Of a DNA stretch of 29,947 bases, positions 1-10,711 are shown piece by piece. The stretch comes from Gnetum montanum (Eukaryota > Streptophyta > Gnetopsida > Gnetales > Gnetaceae), in contig MNCI01030298.1 in assembly GCA_015680685.1 (NCBI GenBank), forward strand, positions 30,881 to 60,827, written 5' to 3'. Position 1 is the stretch's first letter; the number at the start of each line of letters is the position of its first letter. The notes beneath the pieces are model-generated. The model did no database searches and was not told the origin of the DNA. It worked only from the letters and a program-made list of their open reading frames with translations. Both the position numbers and the translations under genes were made by a program.

Positions 1-1180
1 ATCAAACTAAGACATTAAACAAAAACATGGAAATCAGCAGTGAGGTGAGTTATGAAAAGCATTGATGAATGAGAGAAGAAGTGGAATGGAGTTCTAAATC
101 ATGGTCACATGAAGTCCTTTGTGGATTTTATGATTAAATGACCCAATAGTATCTATCCTTAGTCCAAATCAAAACCAACCACATTCGATGACTTTGCATC
201 GTTACTTTAAGACTAGTCCACCCTCTTAAAACACAAGAATGCTCTTGCAAATCAACCATTGTTTGTTAATTGAGAAGAAAAGAGAAGTAGGAAGTGAGAA
301 AGAGCCTTAGTTAGAGGGGATCTTTTGGCATGGGTAACATGTCTTTCTAGTTCCATAACTAATGCTTGTAGCCTGGTATTTTGTCTAAGGGCTGTGCTTT
401 GAATTCCCATCATTTCAATTTTTAAAAATTTTATGTTTTTATGGATTGTTTGGATGGGAACCACACCATGCAAAGACTTATTCAAATTCTTGTTATTGGT
501 TGACATGGAACATTAAGAAATCCATGAAAACACTCATGTACTCAAGTAAGTAGAGAGGTACAAAGAGCTTTGAATCCCTTTGATGTCACACCCTATTCAA
601 ACCTTTGAATCTTTTTCAGGTTTGGAAACTACCAAGGTCACAAGTCTATTAAAGTTTTATTAATGAAAAAGGAACTTCATATTTCCAAAACAAGGAAAAC
701 CATAGAGTTTTTGGGTGGGTGGATGATGTGGACTCACTGCTTGTTCCATGAAGAAGAAAATTTGTCTTAGTCATTAGTCATTAAACTTCAAAAATAGAAA
801 TAAGACATTAGCAATAAAAGAAATTAAATACAAACCACCATTAGTGAACAACTATAGCATCACTATGTCCTATTGGAAATAAAGCATTTTATTAGGAAAC
901 AAGAAGAAAAATTCATACCAAAATGAAGTAAAATATAAAAGATATTGTAAAATATTTAAGAAAGTCAAATTGTACTAACAATGTTATAAAAAAAATAAGT
1001 GTAAAAATAAGAGGTATAAAAAAAAAGAAAGTGTAAATAAAAAAAGTAGAAAAACTCAGGAGCCATTGATATGATTAGCACGTATGGCCATCTCCCCCAC
1101 GACTGACTTGAAAAGAGGAGATCTAAAAGATTGAGCAAGCTTGTTGATCTGATGAAGTGTTGCTTGCACTAGCTTGCTCA
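1..1180. other. No recognisable gene; AT-rich flank
   Basis: I see no conserved coding signal on either strand. The longest minus-strand frame (252-506, 84 codons) resembles nothing I know and has no splice or regulatory context. From about 780 to 1060 the sequence is A-rich with runs of A and many TAA triplets. This stretch lies downstream of the integrase remnant on the minus strand, so it may hold the decayed 3' end of that element, but no LTR end could be placed. Confidence 0.5.
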
Positions 1181-1183
1181 GGG

Positions 1184-2290
1184 TCATGGAAATGTTTTAT
1201 TTATTGCATGTTCACTAACTACTTTTTTTTTCAAGATTTTAGGTTTGTAGATAACATAACCCCCCCTCCCGCCCAAAAAAAGAGGTTTCATACAAGATAT
1301 AAGGCCCTTTCCACAATGTTTGGAACTTAGTTCGTTAAGGTACATGTGTGGGGCTCTAGTAGAAGACCTTGTCTTCAAGTTGAAATTTAACTTTCCTTAT
1401 ATTAAGATCATGGTGTTTTTTGTTGAATGTCTTATGCACTTCATTTAAGAACAGGAACACCAATCGATTCTGATCTAGCATGTTGAGGTTGATCAATCTC
1501 TCTTTTTGTGCTAGGCTTAGGTCAAGATCTAAGTCATAGGTTGTTGAAAGTGTATAAAGCTCATATTGAATGGGAAGAGGTAGAATTTTTCCATACAATA
1601 GGTCATAGGGACAGTATCCTATGGGGAGTTTCCATGTAGATTCATAGGCCCAAAGGGCATCATTGAGTTTCATGCTCTAGTTTCTCCTATATTTGTTAAC
1701 TATTCTCATTAAGAGTTTTGTGATCTCCCTATTGGTGACTTCAGCTTGACCATTGGCTTAGGGATGATAGGATGTTGTTAGCTTATGTTCCACCCCCAAT
1801 AGTTGCATGAGCTTGTGAAAGGTAGTGCCTATAAGGTAAGTACCATTGTTAGAAATTAATGCACATGGCAGTTCAAACATATTTATAATATTCTATTATA
1901 TAAACCAAGAAATAGTGAAAGATGTATAGTCAGTGATGACTATTGCTTCTACCCATTTGATATAATCATCAACAGTGATTATTATGTATGCCTTTTAATT
2001 TGACATGGGTGTAATGGGACCCATGAAGTCTATGTCCTAGATGTTGAAGGATTTCAATGATTGGATCCACTATTGAGGCCCCTTCATTCAAGTGGTCATT
2101 CCACCATCTTGTTGATAGTGTTCATAAGACTAGACAAATTTTTGAGCATCCCTAAAGATTATTGGCCAATAATACCCTACCATCAGGTCCTTAATGGCTA
2201 TGAGTCTCCTTGCATAGTGATCCCTGAGACACCACCAAATCTAGACTATGATGGTTCGGCTACAAATTTTGGCAGAGTGTGGGAACTATG
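1184..2290 (-). pseudogene. Degenerate Ty3/gypsy integrase (Tat-like)
   Basis: Read on the minus strand, one frame runs from about 2235 down to 1356 and resembles the integrase of plant gypsy elements, which joins element cDNA to the host chromosome. In order it shows the zinc-finger region (RDHYARRL, GYYWPIIFRDAQ), the catalytic core start (DIDFMGP), the second catalytic block (ISNNGT), the third (ANGQAEVTNREI), then the C-terminal stretch (PIGYCPYDLLYGK). A frameshift near 1370 leads to a GPY/F-like tail (MYLNELSSK) ending at 1184. The finger cysteines are now tyrosines (YEHY, 2115-2126) and the second catalytic aspartate is asparagine (1848-1850). At least seven in-frame stops interrupt the frame, one in the HP-ANGQAE motif where family members have glutamine. 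It is clearly dead. The rest of this element's pol lies outside the window or was lost at about 2290, where an unrelated LTR on the plus strand begins. Confidence 0.85.
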
Positions 2291-2936
2291 CTTGACCCCT
2301 CTTTAGAGTGTAATAAGCATTATCTCCTAGAGCATAGTTAGTTAGAGGGAAATTTTGAAATTTTACCTAAGTGTTGAGACTATGCTCTCCCTTAAGCACA
2401 CCATTCTAGAACATAGATAGCATAGTTCGGGGGAGTGTAGTTAGCAAAAGGCCATTTTTGCAAGTTTTTCCACATCTTGGAACTATGCTTGTCCCTAGTT
2501 AGGAGCGTAGTTTGCAAATGGCATAGTCACATTATAGAAGAGTGTAGTTAGAAAGGACATCCTCCATAGTGTAGCAATGATGCTTAGCTCAGCTTCAAAA
2601 TGTAGTCAACTCACCTTCGGTAAGCATAGTTAGCAAAATACTTATTTTTTAATCCCCCTTTGTCCCAAAATTGTAACTACGCTTGACCCCATACGAGATC
2701 ATGGAGAGTGTAGTTATGCAAAGTGTAGTCTCTGAGTTTTGTTTTTTAGGTACCTTGTGGTCTTCTCAGTGCACACACATGCAGTTGGTAGGATAGTCAT
2801 AGTCTCGTAGAGTCCTGTAAAGTCTAGTAAAGTGCAACACCATCAACACCAAAAACCCCATCAACACACCACATGAATAGTAGCTATGCTAAGCATAGTC
2901 CTTTAGCCATCCCACATTCCCCACTAACCCTAAATC

Positions 2937-2944
2937 TATAAATA
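2937..2944 (+). promoter_or_regulatory. TATA box of LTR 1
   Basis: TATAAATA in the context CCCTAAATCTATAAATACC. The same core and flank recur at 4371 in LTR 2, which supports a shared retrotransposon promoter. Transcription would start about 30 bases downstream. Confidence 0.55.
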
Positions 2945-3415
2945 CCTACGTCTTCGACATTTGCAAAAGGGGGGAGAGGAAGAGAAAAAAATCCAATGAT
3001 CAGTTGATAAACTTAGCGAATCAAGGGTGCATTGGTGAACTAGTGAATAGGTGATGTTGTAGAGTCCCACAACCTAGTAGAACACTGAATGCAATAGTAC
3101 ACTATGATAGCCAACCTGATAGATGTAAACACCTTAGCAAAACATTAGTCTTCCTAGCCAGACAAGCTAGGGACTATGACTATGCTATCAACTTACACCT
3201 GCTTTACATTGCGTACCTTCTAATACCCTTTTGATGTTACCTATGCTCAACCACATTTGGGGTGGTGCTCTACTTTATTTTCTTTGTTCCTTTGCATTCT
3301 CTACACTTTATTTGTATTTTTCACTATTTTACTATGTAAACATGCTTGAAATTACACTCAAGTGATGGTCCTCATGCATTAACATCATCCACCTCATCAA
3401 AACCCTTGACTATAC

Positions 3416-3484
3416 TCATTCCCTTGGGCACTTATGACTATGCTTGATNATCATTCCCTTGGGCACTTATAACTATGCTTGATT
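3416..3484 (+). repeat. 33-bp direct repeat flanking an n (contig overlap)
   Basis: The stretch starting TCATTCCCTTGGGCACTTAT before the n at 3449 is repeated directly after it with one difference (TATGACTA against TATAACTA). This is what two contig ends look like when their overlap was not merged. The repeat is therefore probably not in the genome. Confidence 0.8.
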
Positions 3485-3716
3485 CCATTGACACTGCAAA
3501 CAATGTAAACATCATTTGCACCCTTAGCACCATCTTGCATTAGCACCGTAGCTAACCATGCTGCACCCTTATTACCTTTGGTAAGTTCATGTTTAATTGG
3601 CCAGACCATTTAGGGTGTCTCGTCTCCACCTTTAGTAGGCCCTTAAGTAGATTTAGGGTTATGCTATGCACCCGTGGACCTCAATGTTCTAGATATCGAT
3701 GTTTTTGGTTGTTACA

Positions 3717-3820
3717 ATTTCTGGCACTAGAAGGAGGACTGAACCACTTTCTCAAACTCCGTTATGGTTATCGCACATGCCCTATGCATTGCAATTGTTG
3801 GCTTTGGGTCAACGTAGACT
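3717..3820 (+). other. Leader stub of element 1 with primer-binding-like site
   Basis: TGGCACTAGAAGGAGGAC lies at 3722-3739, five bases after the TACA end of LTR 1. Nearly the same motif sits at 5046 and 17566 at equivalent places. About 80 bases of leader follow before the sequence changes at TATAACACCCC, the probable start of LTR 2. No gag of this element follows, so it was cut to a stub of about 104 bases. Confidence 0.5.
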
Positions 3821-5039
3821 ATAACACCCCTGAAAAACTATGAAATTTCGAGACCTCGATGGTTCAACAAAGTCTTGAGACTTAGGCAGGGATTTTTAAC
3901 AAGTGGCACATTTCAGCAAGTTTTCTTTTTCTGACTAAGGGCCCGCTACGCAGCCCAGCATAGTGGACTCTGGGAAAATAGAACAGAACAAGGGATGCAC
4001 AGCAATAATACTTCACTTTTCAAGTTAGCCATGTTGAAGAATCTTAAATTTTGCCATGCTATGCCACATTACGCTACGCAACGTAATGTAGCATAACGCA
4101 AGCAGCACAGTTGACTTCTCCAGGTGGTGGCAGTGATTACACCATGATATGCTTCCTAGTGTATCATAGCATAGTTGCAGGATAGTTTGTTCAGTGCAAA
4201 AGATAAGGCCAAATAGACCGTCTTCTTGAAGGGTGGTTGCGCTATACCACGCTTCGGAGCATAATGTAGCGTAACGTCACAAGCTTTAACTATAGCACAT
4301 CAAGTCAACAACATTTTGTCGGCCCAGAACATGCATCATCTAAACTGCATTTTTCTCCTAACCCTAATCTTATAAATACTCTAGTTGACAATGATCAAAG
4401 GGTTGGCAGTTGTTGGCAATTTTTGACAGTATTGGAAAAAGATTGACAAGACAACAAGAAGAGCATCGATGGTGATAGAGAGAAGATTTTAACCAAAGAC
4501 TTTGAGCTAGCCGACATTTTGCTTCGAGCCTGACTCCCTTGCACCTAGATTGGCTAGAACAAGGTAGATTGGACTTTTCTTGTTTACTCTCTGATTTAGC
4601 TTCTTGTTGGTGGTAAATACTTCGTCCAAATCGAAGTTTGCTTGTAAATTCTATTGTATTCACTATATTTATGTATAAGGTAGATCCCAAGTCACAGGAT
4701 CATGCATATTTTAAATTCAATTCATTGCACCTTATTTACATTGAATTCTATAATCATTTGGCATAATTTACATCATCTTCATTGCCTTCAAGATCCAATC
4801 TTGGAATAAATCTCTTTTTTCTTGTAAATTGATAATATATTTTCACATCAAATAGTTACCTTGTTATATGATCATTAACAAATTTACTAATTAAGTAAGT
4901 TCCTGTCTAATCAGCAAGACCATTCAAGGCACCTCGGATTCATTTTCTCTAGCATAGCCCTTGCACAGATTCGGGGTTAAAACTATGTACATGGAGATCC
5001 ACTCGGTGTTTCGAGCAACCGACATTTTCCATCATTACA
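3821..5039 (+). mobile_element. Probable LTR 2, 5' LTR of the first gag-protease element
   Basis: It probably starts near TATAACACCCC at about 3821 and ends in ATCATTACA at 5039, followed by a primer-binding-like motif. The TATA box is at 4371. Upstream of it the words GCTACGC, GCTATGC and TAACGC recur (3946-4100, 4240-4280), including a hairpin with arms ACATTACG (4066-4073) and CGTAATGT (4082-4089). The last 140 bases align by eye with the end of LTR 1: AAGTTC, GACCATT and the region before the primer site. This makes the two LTRs relatives, but they are not a matched pair, because the middle parts differ. Gag begins 255 bases downstream on the same strand. Confidence 0.6.
4371..4378 (+). 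promoter_or_regulatory. TATA box of LTR 2
   Basis: TATAAATA preceded by CTAACCCTAATCT, matching the TATA context of LTR 1 at 2937. Confidence 0.55.
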
Positions 5040-5294
5040 GTTTTTTAGCAGTAGAAGGATGGCTTGAACCTTCTATCTACATTTTACGGGTAGTCTTGTA
5101 ATCTGTCTGTACCCAATATTGACTAACATAAATGTAATACCTCCGTGGTTGTTTACATGATCGTGTGGTACAGATCGGTCGCTTTGATGATTCCTCTGGA
5201 ATTCTGTAGGATAGAAAGCCCATTTTTGCCTTAGCCTACCTTTGCCCTTGTGATCTTTGTTCTTGTTGTCATTACCCTATAATCTACGTAGAGA
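5040..5294 (+). other. Untranslated leader of element 2 with primer-binding-like site
   Basis: TAGCAGTAGAAGGATGGC at 5046-5063 is the counterpart of TGGCACTAGAAGGAGGAC (3722) and TGGCATTAGAAGGAGGG (17566), with several changes, so this copy would prime poorly if it is the primer site. The remaining 230 bases show no coding signal and lead to the ATG at 5295. Confidence 0.5.
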
Positions 5295-7547
5295 ATGGCT
5301 ACATTAACCACCACCATCGACACTACTAGCCTCGAAAACCCCTGGACGGTGCAAGCTACACCTATTGTTGTTGAGCCACTGACCAGTCCGCTGTGGCTAT
5401 GCCAATCCCTTAGAATTCAAAATAAAGAGCCCAAGGGACACACTCAACGTAAGGAACATTACAACTTCCTCTACGCCAAACTTATGGAAAATCTGCCCAT
5501 GTACCCATAGGAACTCAAAGAAAAACACGAATACTAGTTCATCTACTATAATGGGAAGGAATTTGTTCCTTCACCTAACACCTCCATATACTAGCAACAA
5601 TGGATGTTGGACCAACTATTAATGGGCGGGGCATCAACGGAACAATGACATGAGATGTTTCACGATGAAGCATCCCACGATGGACAGGAGGACTTAGATT
5701 CCCACTTCGAGGGAGGTAGTCACACTAGCTTTGTCGTGGCTCCTCCCTCCATAGCATCCCACGTAAATTTGTTGTTTATGATCACTACACCATTATCATT
5801 AACTACCACTGACCATGTCACACATAATGCCCATTAGCATTTCTTCTCTTCGGCTACCCTCCTGGGTGGTATTCCTTTATAGACCATTCCTTTGCAATCA
5901 CAATTGGCCAATCCCTCTCATCGCATACCTACGCCTACGTCACTATATGTGAACATAGTGCCTACTTTGCAATTACACATAGCTCTTGCATGCATCCCAG
6001 CTTACATGACAGGACCCACCACTACTGCGTGGTGGGCTCCAAATACATCATCCCTCATTTCACATCCTACGCAAATGTCTCATATTCACCACCATCAGCA
6101 CCAGGTCCCACAGATGCTAAATCCCACTACAGGGCCATTGTTTGTGCCCTCGGCCATGCAAACAACGTATCCCATAGCACAATCGATAGTTATCACCCCA
6201 CCTGCACCACCTACTGGGTGGCGGATGTCGCAAGTGACACCACTTGCAAGAATGGTTTCGATAGCATCGCACATCAACCAAGCTGCCACCCCTATCCTAC
6301 CACCCACCATGACTTCCCCTCCTATTCCACAACCAACATCTTCGTCCATGGGTCTAGATCAAGCCTTCCAACTTATTCAAATCCTTATCGAGGAGGTTAA
6401 ACACCTCAAGGCTATCGGTTCTGACACAATACAGGTCATGGATTTTTACCATGACAATCCTATCAATCCAATAGTGCCCATTTTGTTGTTACCTCCTGGG
6501 ATGCCACTTCCCCATTTTACAAAATACAATGGGGAAGGCGATCCCAATGTCCATTTAGTTACCTTCAGGTCAAAGTTGTTGTTACTACAAAAATGGCCAC
6601 ATACCATCATATGTGTCTTTCCTATGTCCCTAGCGGGTAAATCTTTAGACTGGTATCATGCACTTCCACGTTCTTCCATCTCAACCTTGGAAGACCTGAT
6701 AACTCAATTTGTGATTCGTTTCAAGTACAACTTGAAACCAGAGGTCACGCTGGATCAACTTATGGAGGTCAAAAAAGATCTGCTTGAGCCGGTCCAAAAT
6801 TTTATACAATGGTGGAGCGCAACCTTGAATGAAATCTGTGAACCCACTACAGAGGCCCATCTGTTGGTAATCTTCAAGGGGGCAGTTAATGACTTCATTA
6901 AGTCCAAACTGTATTACCTTGCTCCCCGCTCCCTCAACCAAGCCTTCACTCAGACTAAGAGCATTCAAGACATGGCAGAGGCTAGCAAAGACCTAGTGTA
7001 TGTGGTCTACAAAAATGCCCACAACAAGAACAAAGACAAAGGAAAAACTACAATAACGACGGTAGTAGCTGTAACCGAAGGGGCCAAGAATAAAAACAAT
7101 AATAAAAAGGCATCTACGGCACCTGCTAAGGCCACAACTAGCTCAAAAAGCACCCATTAAGAAGCATCACCCGCCCTTGAAGCGTCCCCATAGCCAAAGC
7201 CTAATTTTGAGCATAAAGATTGCTCAAAATACACGGATCTACCTGTAAAACCTTTAGAACTTCTAAAGAAATTGTTGGGAACTGGCCACATCCAACATAA
7301 GAAGGTGTTTGAAGAGGGTTTGAAATGCCATAGACGACATTGTGAGTTGCTCAAGAATCCCTCCTTGGCCCTGCCAAATGAACTGCCAGTTCCCAAAAAC
7401 TTTAGGCTGGATCATTTCTGTTATTATCACCAGCTGTGTGGTCATGACACAGATTACTGTTGGGTGTTGAAAGATGACATTCAACACATGATCAATCAAG
7501 GTAAACTGATCCTAGATAGTAGTAGCCTAGTCTGTTCGAAAAATTAG
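5295..7547 (+). pseudogene. Degenerate gag polyprotein of a Tat/Ogre-like gypsy element
   Basis: Gag builds the cytoplasmic virus-like particle in which the element RNA is copied. One frame runs from ATG 5295 straight through gag and into the protease, broken by stops at 5508, 5535, 5592, 5646, 5835, 5880, 7158, 7191 and 7545. The start is the first ATG in that frame after the leader. A proline-rich N-terminal part (about 5900-6360) precedes the retrotransposon gag domain (about 6490-7000), with motifs HFTKYNGEGDP, VFPMSLAGKSLDWY, FKYNLKPEVTLDQL and FIQWWSA. A lysine/asparagine-rich stretch follows. The nucleocapsid part has a CX2HX4HX4C knuckle (FCYYHQLCGHDTDYC, about 7418-7460), the layout usual in Tat-type gags. 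It is related to the second gag at 18132, but the two differ at many positions, so they come from different elements. Confidence 0.85.
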
Positions 7548-8710
7548 TCCATGCATGTGTACCAAGATTCGTTAAACACAAATAACGCAGGGTACACTAT
7601 CAATGTTGTGGGTACAAAGGGCGATGGACAAGCACTGCCAAAGAAACCCTTTGTGTTGTGTGTACCTCTTTGCACGTCTTAGAAAACAAGCCCATCAACA
7701 TCAATGGGTATGGCTTAGCGACAACCTTTTTTCCTCCAAGCCCCATCTCAGACCTTCATTCCACAACCCATTGTCGGTCAAGCTGCGGCCCAGCCTAAGC
7801 CCACACCTAGGACACCCTTTGTCATCAAGGTGCCAAAGCCATCACTTACTCCTACTACGTAGGGGAAAATCTCTAAGTCAGCACCCCAATCACAACCTAC
7901 CAAGAAAGGAGAAGGGCGTATGACAAGCAACACAGCTAAGGACCACCTTACGCTTGGGTTCTTTAAGCCTACGCCCCTTGCCTCGGTGTCCTTGGCCCCG
8001 CCCTCTGAAAAAGATGATGTTACACAAACGCGACCATCTTCTCCTAGTCCAAGACAACCCAATCCCCAACTAGAAACCATTCCTCCCCTAGAGATTCATC
8101 TCCTAGGATGAATGGAAGAAGAGAAGGGTAGCAAACAATCTGATCGTGGGCATGATCTCCTCAATGTTTTTACGCAAATCAAACATGATCTTAAACAAAA
8201 AAATATAATGCTGAGCCTCTATGACTTGTTGATGACATCACAAAAGCATTGTGAAGCCATGGTTCACATGTTAGTGTCCATACCTGTGGACGAGGGCTTG
8301 CCCGCAGAGGAAGAAGGAATCCATTCGTTCATGCTTCCTTCCATTGTCGAACAACCATGGTCTCCCCAATTGACATTTCATGACGAATCCATTAAGGATG
8401 ACCCAGAAAAGGGTCAGGTGATAATAGCACCCATGTTCATCACTATCCGGGTTGTCCAATATAGAATCTGGAGAGTACACATAGATGACAGGGCTGCTAC
8501 CAATGTCATTTCATATCCCATAGTGGATAAACTAGGTTTGATCGACCAGATTAATCCCACGACAATGTCATGTTTAAAGTCATTTTATGAGGCACGAGTG
8601 CAAGTCAAGGGAATGGTACACATCAACTTTATAGTAGGGGATTAATTCTCCACAGACACAGTGTTTGTCGTCATTGAGAAGATGCTCGGTTTCAACCAAA
8701 TTTTGGGGAG
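7548..8710 (+). pseudogene. Degenerate retropepsin and gag-protease spacer of the same element
   Basis: This continues the gag frame, with stops at 7680, 7716, 7860, 8109 and 8643. The spacer is proline-rich and contains two blocks (KPFVLCVP near 7641, TPFVIKVPKP near 7812) that match the PYVVR-type repeats in the second element. The protease, which cuts the polyprotein, starts near 8170 (KNIMLSLYDLLM). Its active-site region is IDDRAATNVIS (8481-8513): relatives have glycine where this copy has arginine (8490-8492). The carboxyl part reads TDTVFVVIEKMLGFNQILGR and ends at about 8710, precisely where telomere-like heptamers begin. The residues that normally follow ILGR are absent, so the element was cut or interrupted there. 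The domain call is strong; the cause of the break is open. Confidence 0.8.
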
Positions 8711-8753
8711 GTTTAGGGTTTAGGGTTTCAACCCTAAACCCTAAACCCTAAAC
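8711..8753. repeat. Interstitial head-to-head telomeric repeat
   Basis: Two to three TTTAGGG units are followed, after a CA interruption, by three CCCTAAA units. The G-rich ends face each other, as in a telomere-telomere fusion. The run begins immediately after the protease ILGR codons. The inverted contig repeats it at 9601-9643. The repeat itself is plain in the sequence; a fusion or break-repair origin is inference. Confidence 0.85.
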
Positions 8754-9010
8754 TATCATTGGCCTGAAATGGCCTTAAACTAATTGTGGCCCACTATGGC
8801 CTAAAACTGGCAATTTCATTTATTTCCTTCCATGTGTGTGGCTCAGCCCGAAATGGCCTTAAACTATCATTGGACCGAAATGGCCTTAAACTAGTTACGG
8901 CCTGCTACAGCCTAAAACTAGCAATTCTATTTATTCTTTTACACTTATGATGGCCTGGCCCAAAATTCCCTTAAACTATTAGTGGCCCACGGTGTCCTAA
9001 AACACGTAAC
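8749..9010 (+). repeat. Tandem repeat, 111-112 bp unit, about 2.4 copies
   Basis: Units start at TTAAACTATCATTGG (8749), again near 8860 and, more diverged, near 8972. Each unit contains two internal blocks of the type GAAATGGCCTTAAACTA, so the array is itself built from shorter repeats. It follows directly on the telomeric run. A mirror copy sits at about 9344-9605 because of the inverted contig. I do not recognise the unit. Confidence 0.7.
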
Positions 9011-10711
9011 TTTTCTGATGATACATTTTCCCTTCATAAAATCAAAAAAAAAATTAAAAATGTTATTTTAAGATCACATCGATCAAAGAACGTTACTCTT
9101 TATTCCCTTTCATTATAACAAAACGTTTAGCCAATATCGCCACGCTGCAAATCCTCTTTGTTATCACTTCCATCTGNTAGATGGAAGTGATAACAAAGAG
9201 GATTTGCAGCGTGGCGATATTGGCTAAACGTTTTGTTATAATGAAAGGGAATAAAGAGTAACGTTCTTTGATCGATGTGATCTTAAAATAACATTTTTAA
9301 TTTTTTTTTTGATTTTATGAAGGGAAAATGTATCATCAGAAAAGTTACGTGTTTTAGGACACCGTGGGCCACTAATAGTTTAAGGGAATTTTGGGCCAGG
9401 CCATCATAAGTGTAAAAGAATAAATAGAATTGCTAGTTTTAGGCTGTAGCAGGCCGTAACTAGTTTAAGGCCATTTCGGTCCAATGATAGTTTAAGGCCA
9501 TTTCGGGCTGAGCCACACACATGGAAGGAAATAAATGAAATTGCCAGTTTTAGGCCATAGTGGGCCACAATTAGTTTAAGGCCATTTCAGGCCAATGATA
9601 GTTTAGGGTTTAGGGTTTAGGGTTGAAACCCTAAACCCTAAACCTCCCCAAAATTTGGTTGAAACCGAGCATCTTCTCAATGACGACAAACACTGTGTCT
9701 GTGGAGAATTAATCCCCTACTATAAAGTTGATGTGTACCATTCCCTTGACTTGCACTCGTGCCTCATAAAATGACTTTAAACATGACATTGTCGTGGGAT
9801 TAATCTGGTCGATCAAACCTAGTTTATCCACTATGGGATATGAAATGACATTGGTAGCAGCCCTGTCATCTATGTGTACTCTCCAGATTCTNCGGGCTCA
9901 GCGTAATGCACATTTACGCATCTCATTGTAAAGGCTATGTGGCACTTCGGTTACTTCCGGTGAAGGTTCAGGGGTAGTGTTTATGTCAACGAGTTCTTTG
10001 GGATCTAATCTGAGGTGAGATCTTGTAACATAAAATATAACAATTAGACACAATTGAATAACCTAATGTCGCAATGCCAACAACTTCTGCATAACAATAG
10101 TGATGTACCAATTTTAGGATCGATTCACTCTAAGCGACCGATCATATCATTCACAATGCCCTCCATAAAGGTGAATTTATCAGGGGCTTCGCCCCAATTT
10201 GAGTCAGGGCTGTTGACAAAGGTACACCACTGTTACCAGAAGTGCTTATCATGCAAAAAAAAAGGTTAAACATAGCACAGTAGGCAAAGGCCAATTGAGG
10301 TGTCACAACAACACAAAGCTCCAATGCAACAAACCCCCAGGGGTAATAGCAGGAAGATTACTCTTCGAGGAAATGGTCAAACTTACTAGCAACAAATCGC
10401 TCCTCCTTTTCCGGTTCATCCAAAAGTACCTCGATGTCCTCTATGCCCGTCTCCCCTTTGGGCACAGGAGCTTGTGTGTTCCCTACATTATTAACTGAGG
10501 CCTCCTTTTCTAGAAATGGGACCCCTTCTCCATGCCGTAAAACTATGACCCCTGTTTCAGGGGTCAATTCCTCTACATCCTTTCTTTTTTCTGTCAATCA
10601 ACATAGTTAACCAAAACAAAACATTATTTACTTTCTACAAGTGCTACACAATACAACGATGTCTATACGTAGCGTAATACACATAAACTAATCACACATT
10701 CTTCTACTTAC

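Larger units (their letters stand above)
2284..3716 (+). mobile_element. Probable LTR 1 (gypsy, Tat-like), left end uncertain
   Basis: The right end is placed at 3716 because it ends in TTACA and is followed a few bases later by a primer-binding-like motif, an arrangement repeated at 5039 and 17560. A TATA box with the context CTAACCCTAAATCTATAAATAC lies at 2937-2944, and LTR 2 has almost the same context at its own TATA box. The word AACTATGC and its reverse complement GCATAGTT recur around it (2284, 2332, 2420, 2481, 2624, 2881-2900, 3434, 3471). The left end is only where these words begin, next to the minus-strand integrase; I could not find a clean TG terminus or a target duplication. 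A single n at 3449 marks a contig join inside it. Confidence 0.55.
8463..9891. repeat. 714-bp inverted repeat around an n (probable assembly artefact)
   Basis: The arms 8463-9176 and 9178-9891 are reverse complements, apart from the base next to the n at 9177, as far as I could check by eye. The second arm ends exactly at another n (9892). It therefore contributes no new sequence: it is a copy of the end of the previous contig, placed backwards. The 9011-9176 part holds AT-rich sequence of no recognised type. A true hairpin of this size next to two contig joins is less likely than a misplaced redundant contig. Confidence 0.85.

Noticed and set aside
5990-6400. 136-codon open frame inside gag
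   Set aside because: It is a shadow frame of the proline/serine/threonine-rich gag N-terminus; the real frame has the conserved gag domain.
8711-8753. A true chromosome end
   Set aside because: Only five to six heptamers are present, in opposed orientation and inside continuous sequence; this is an interstitial run.
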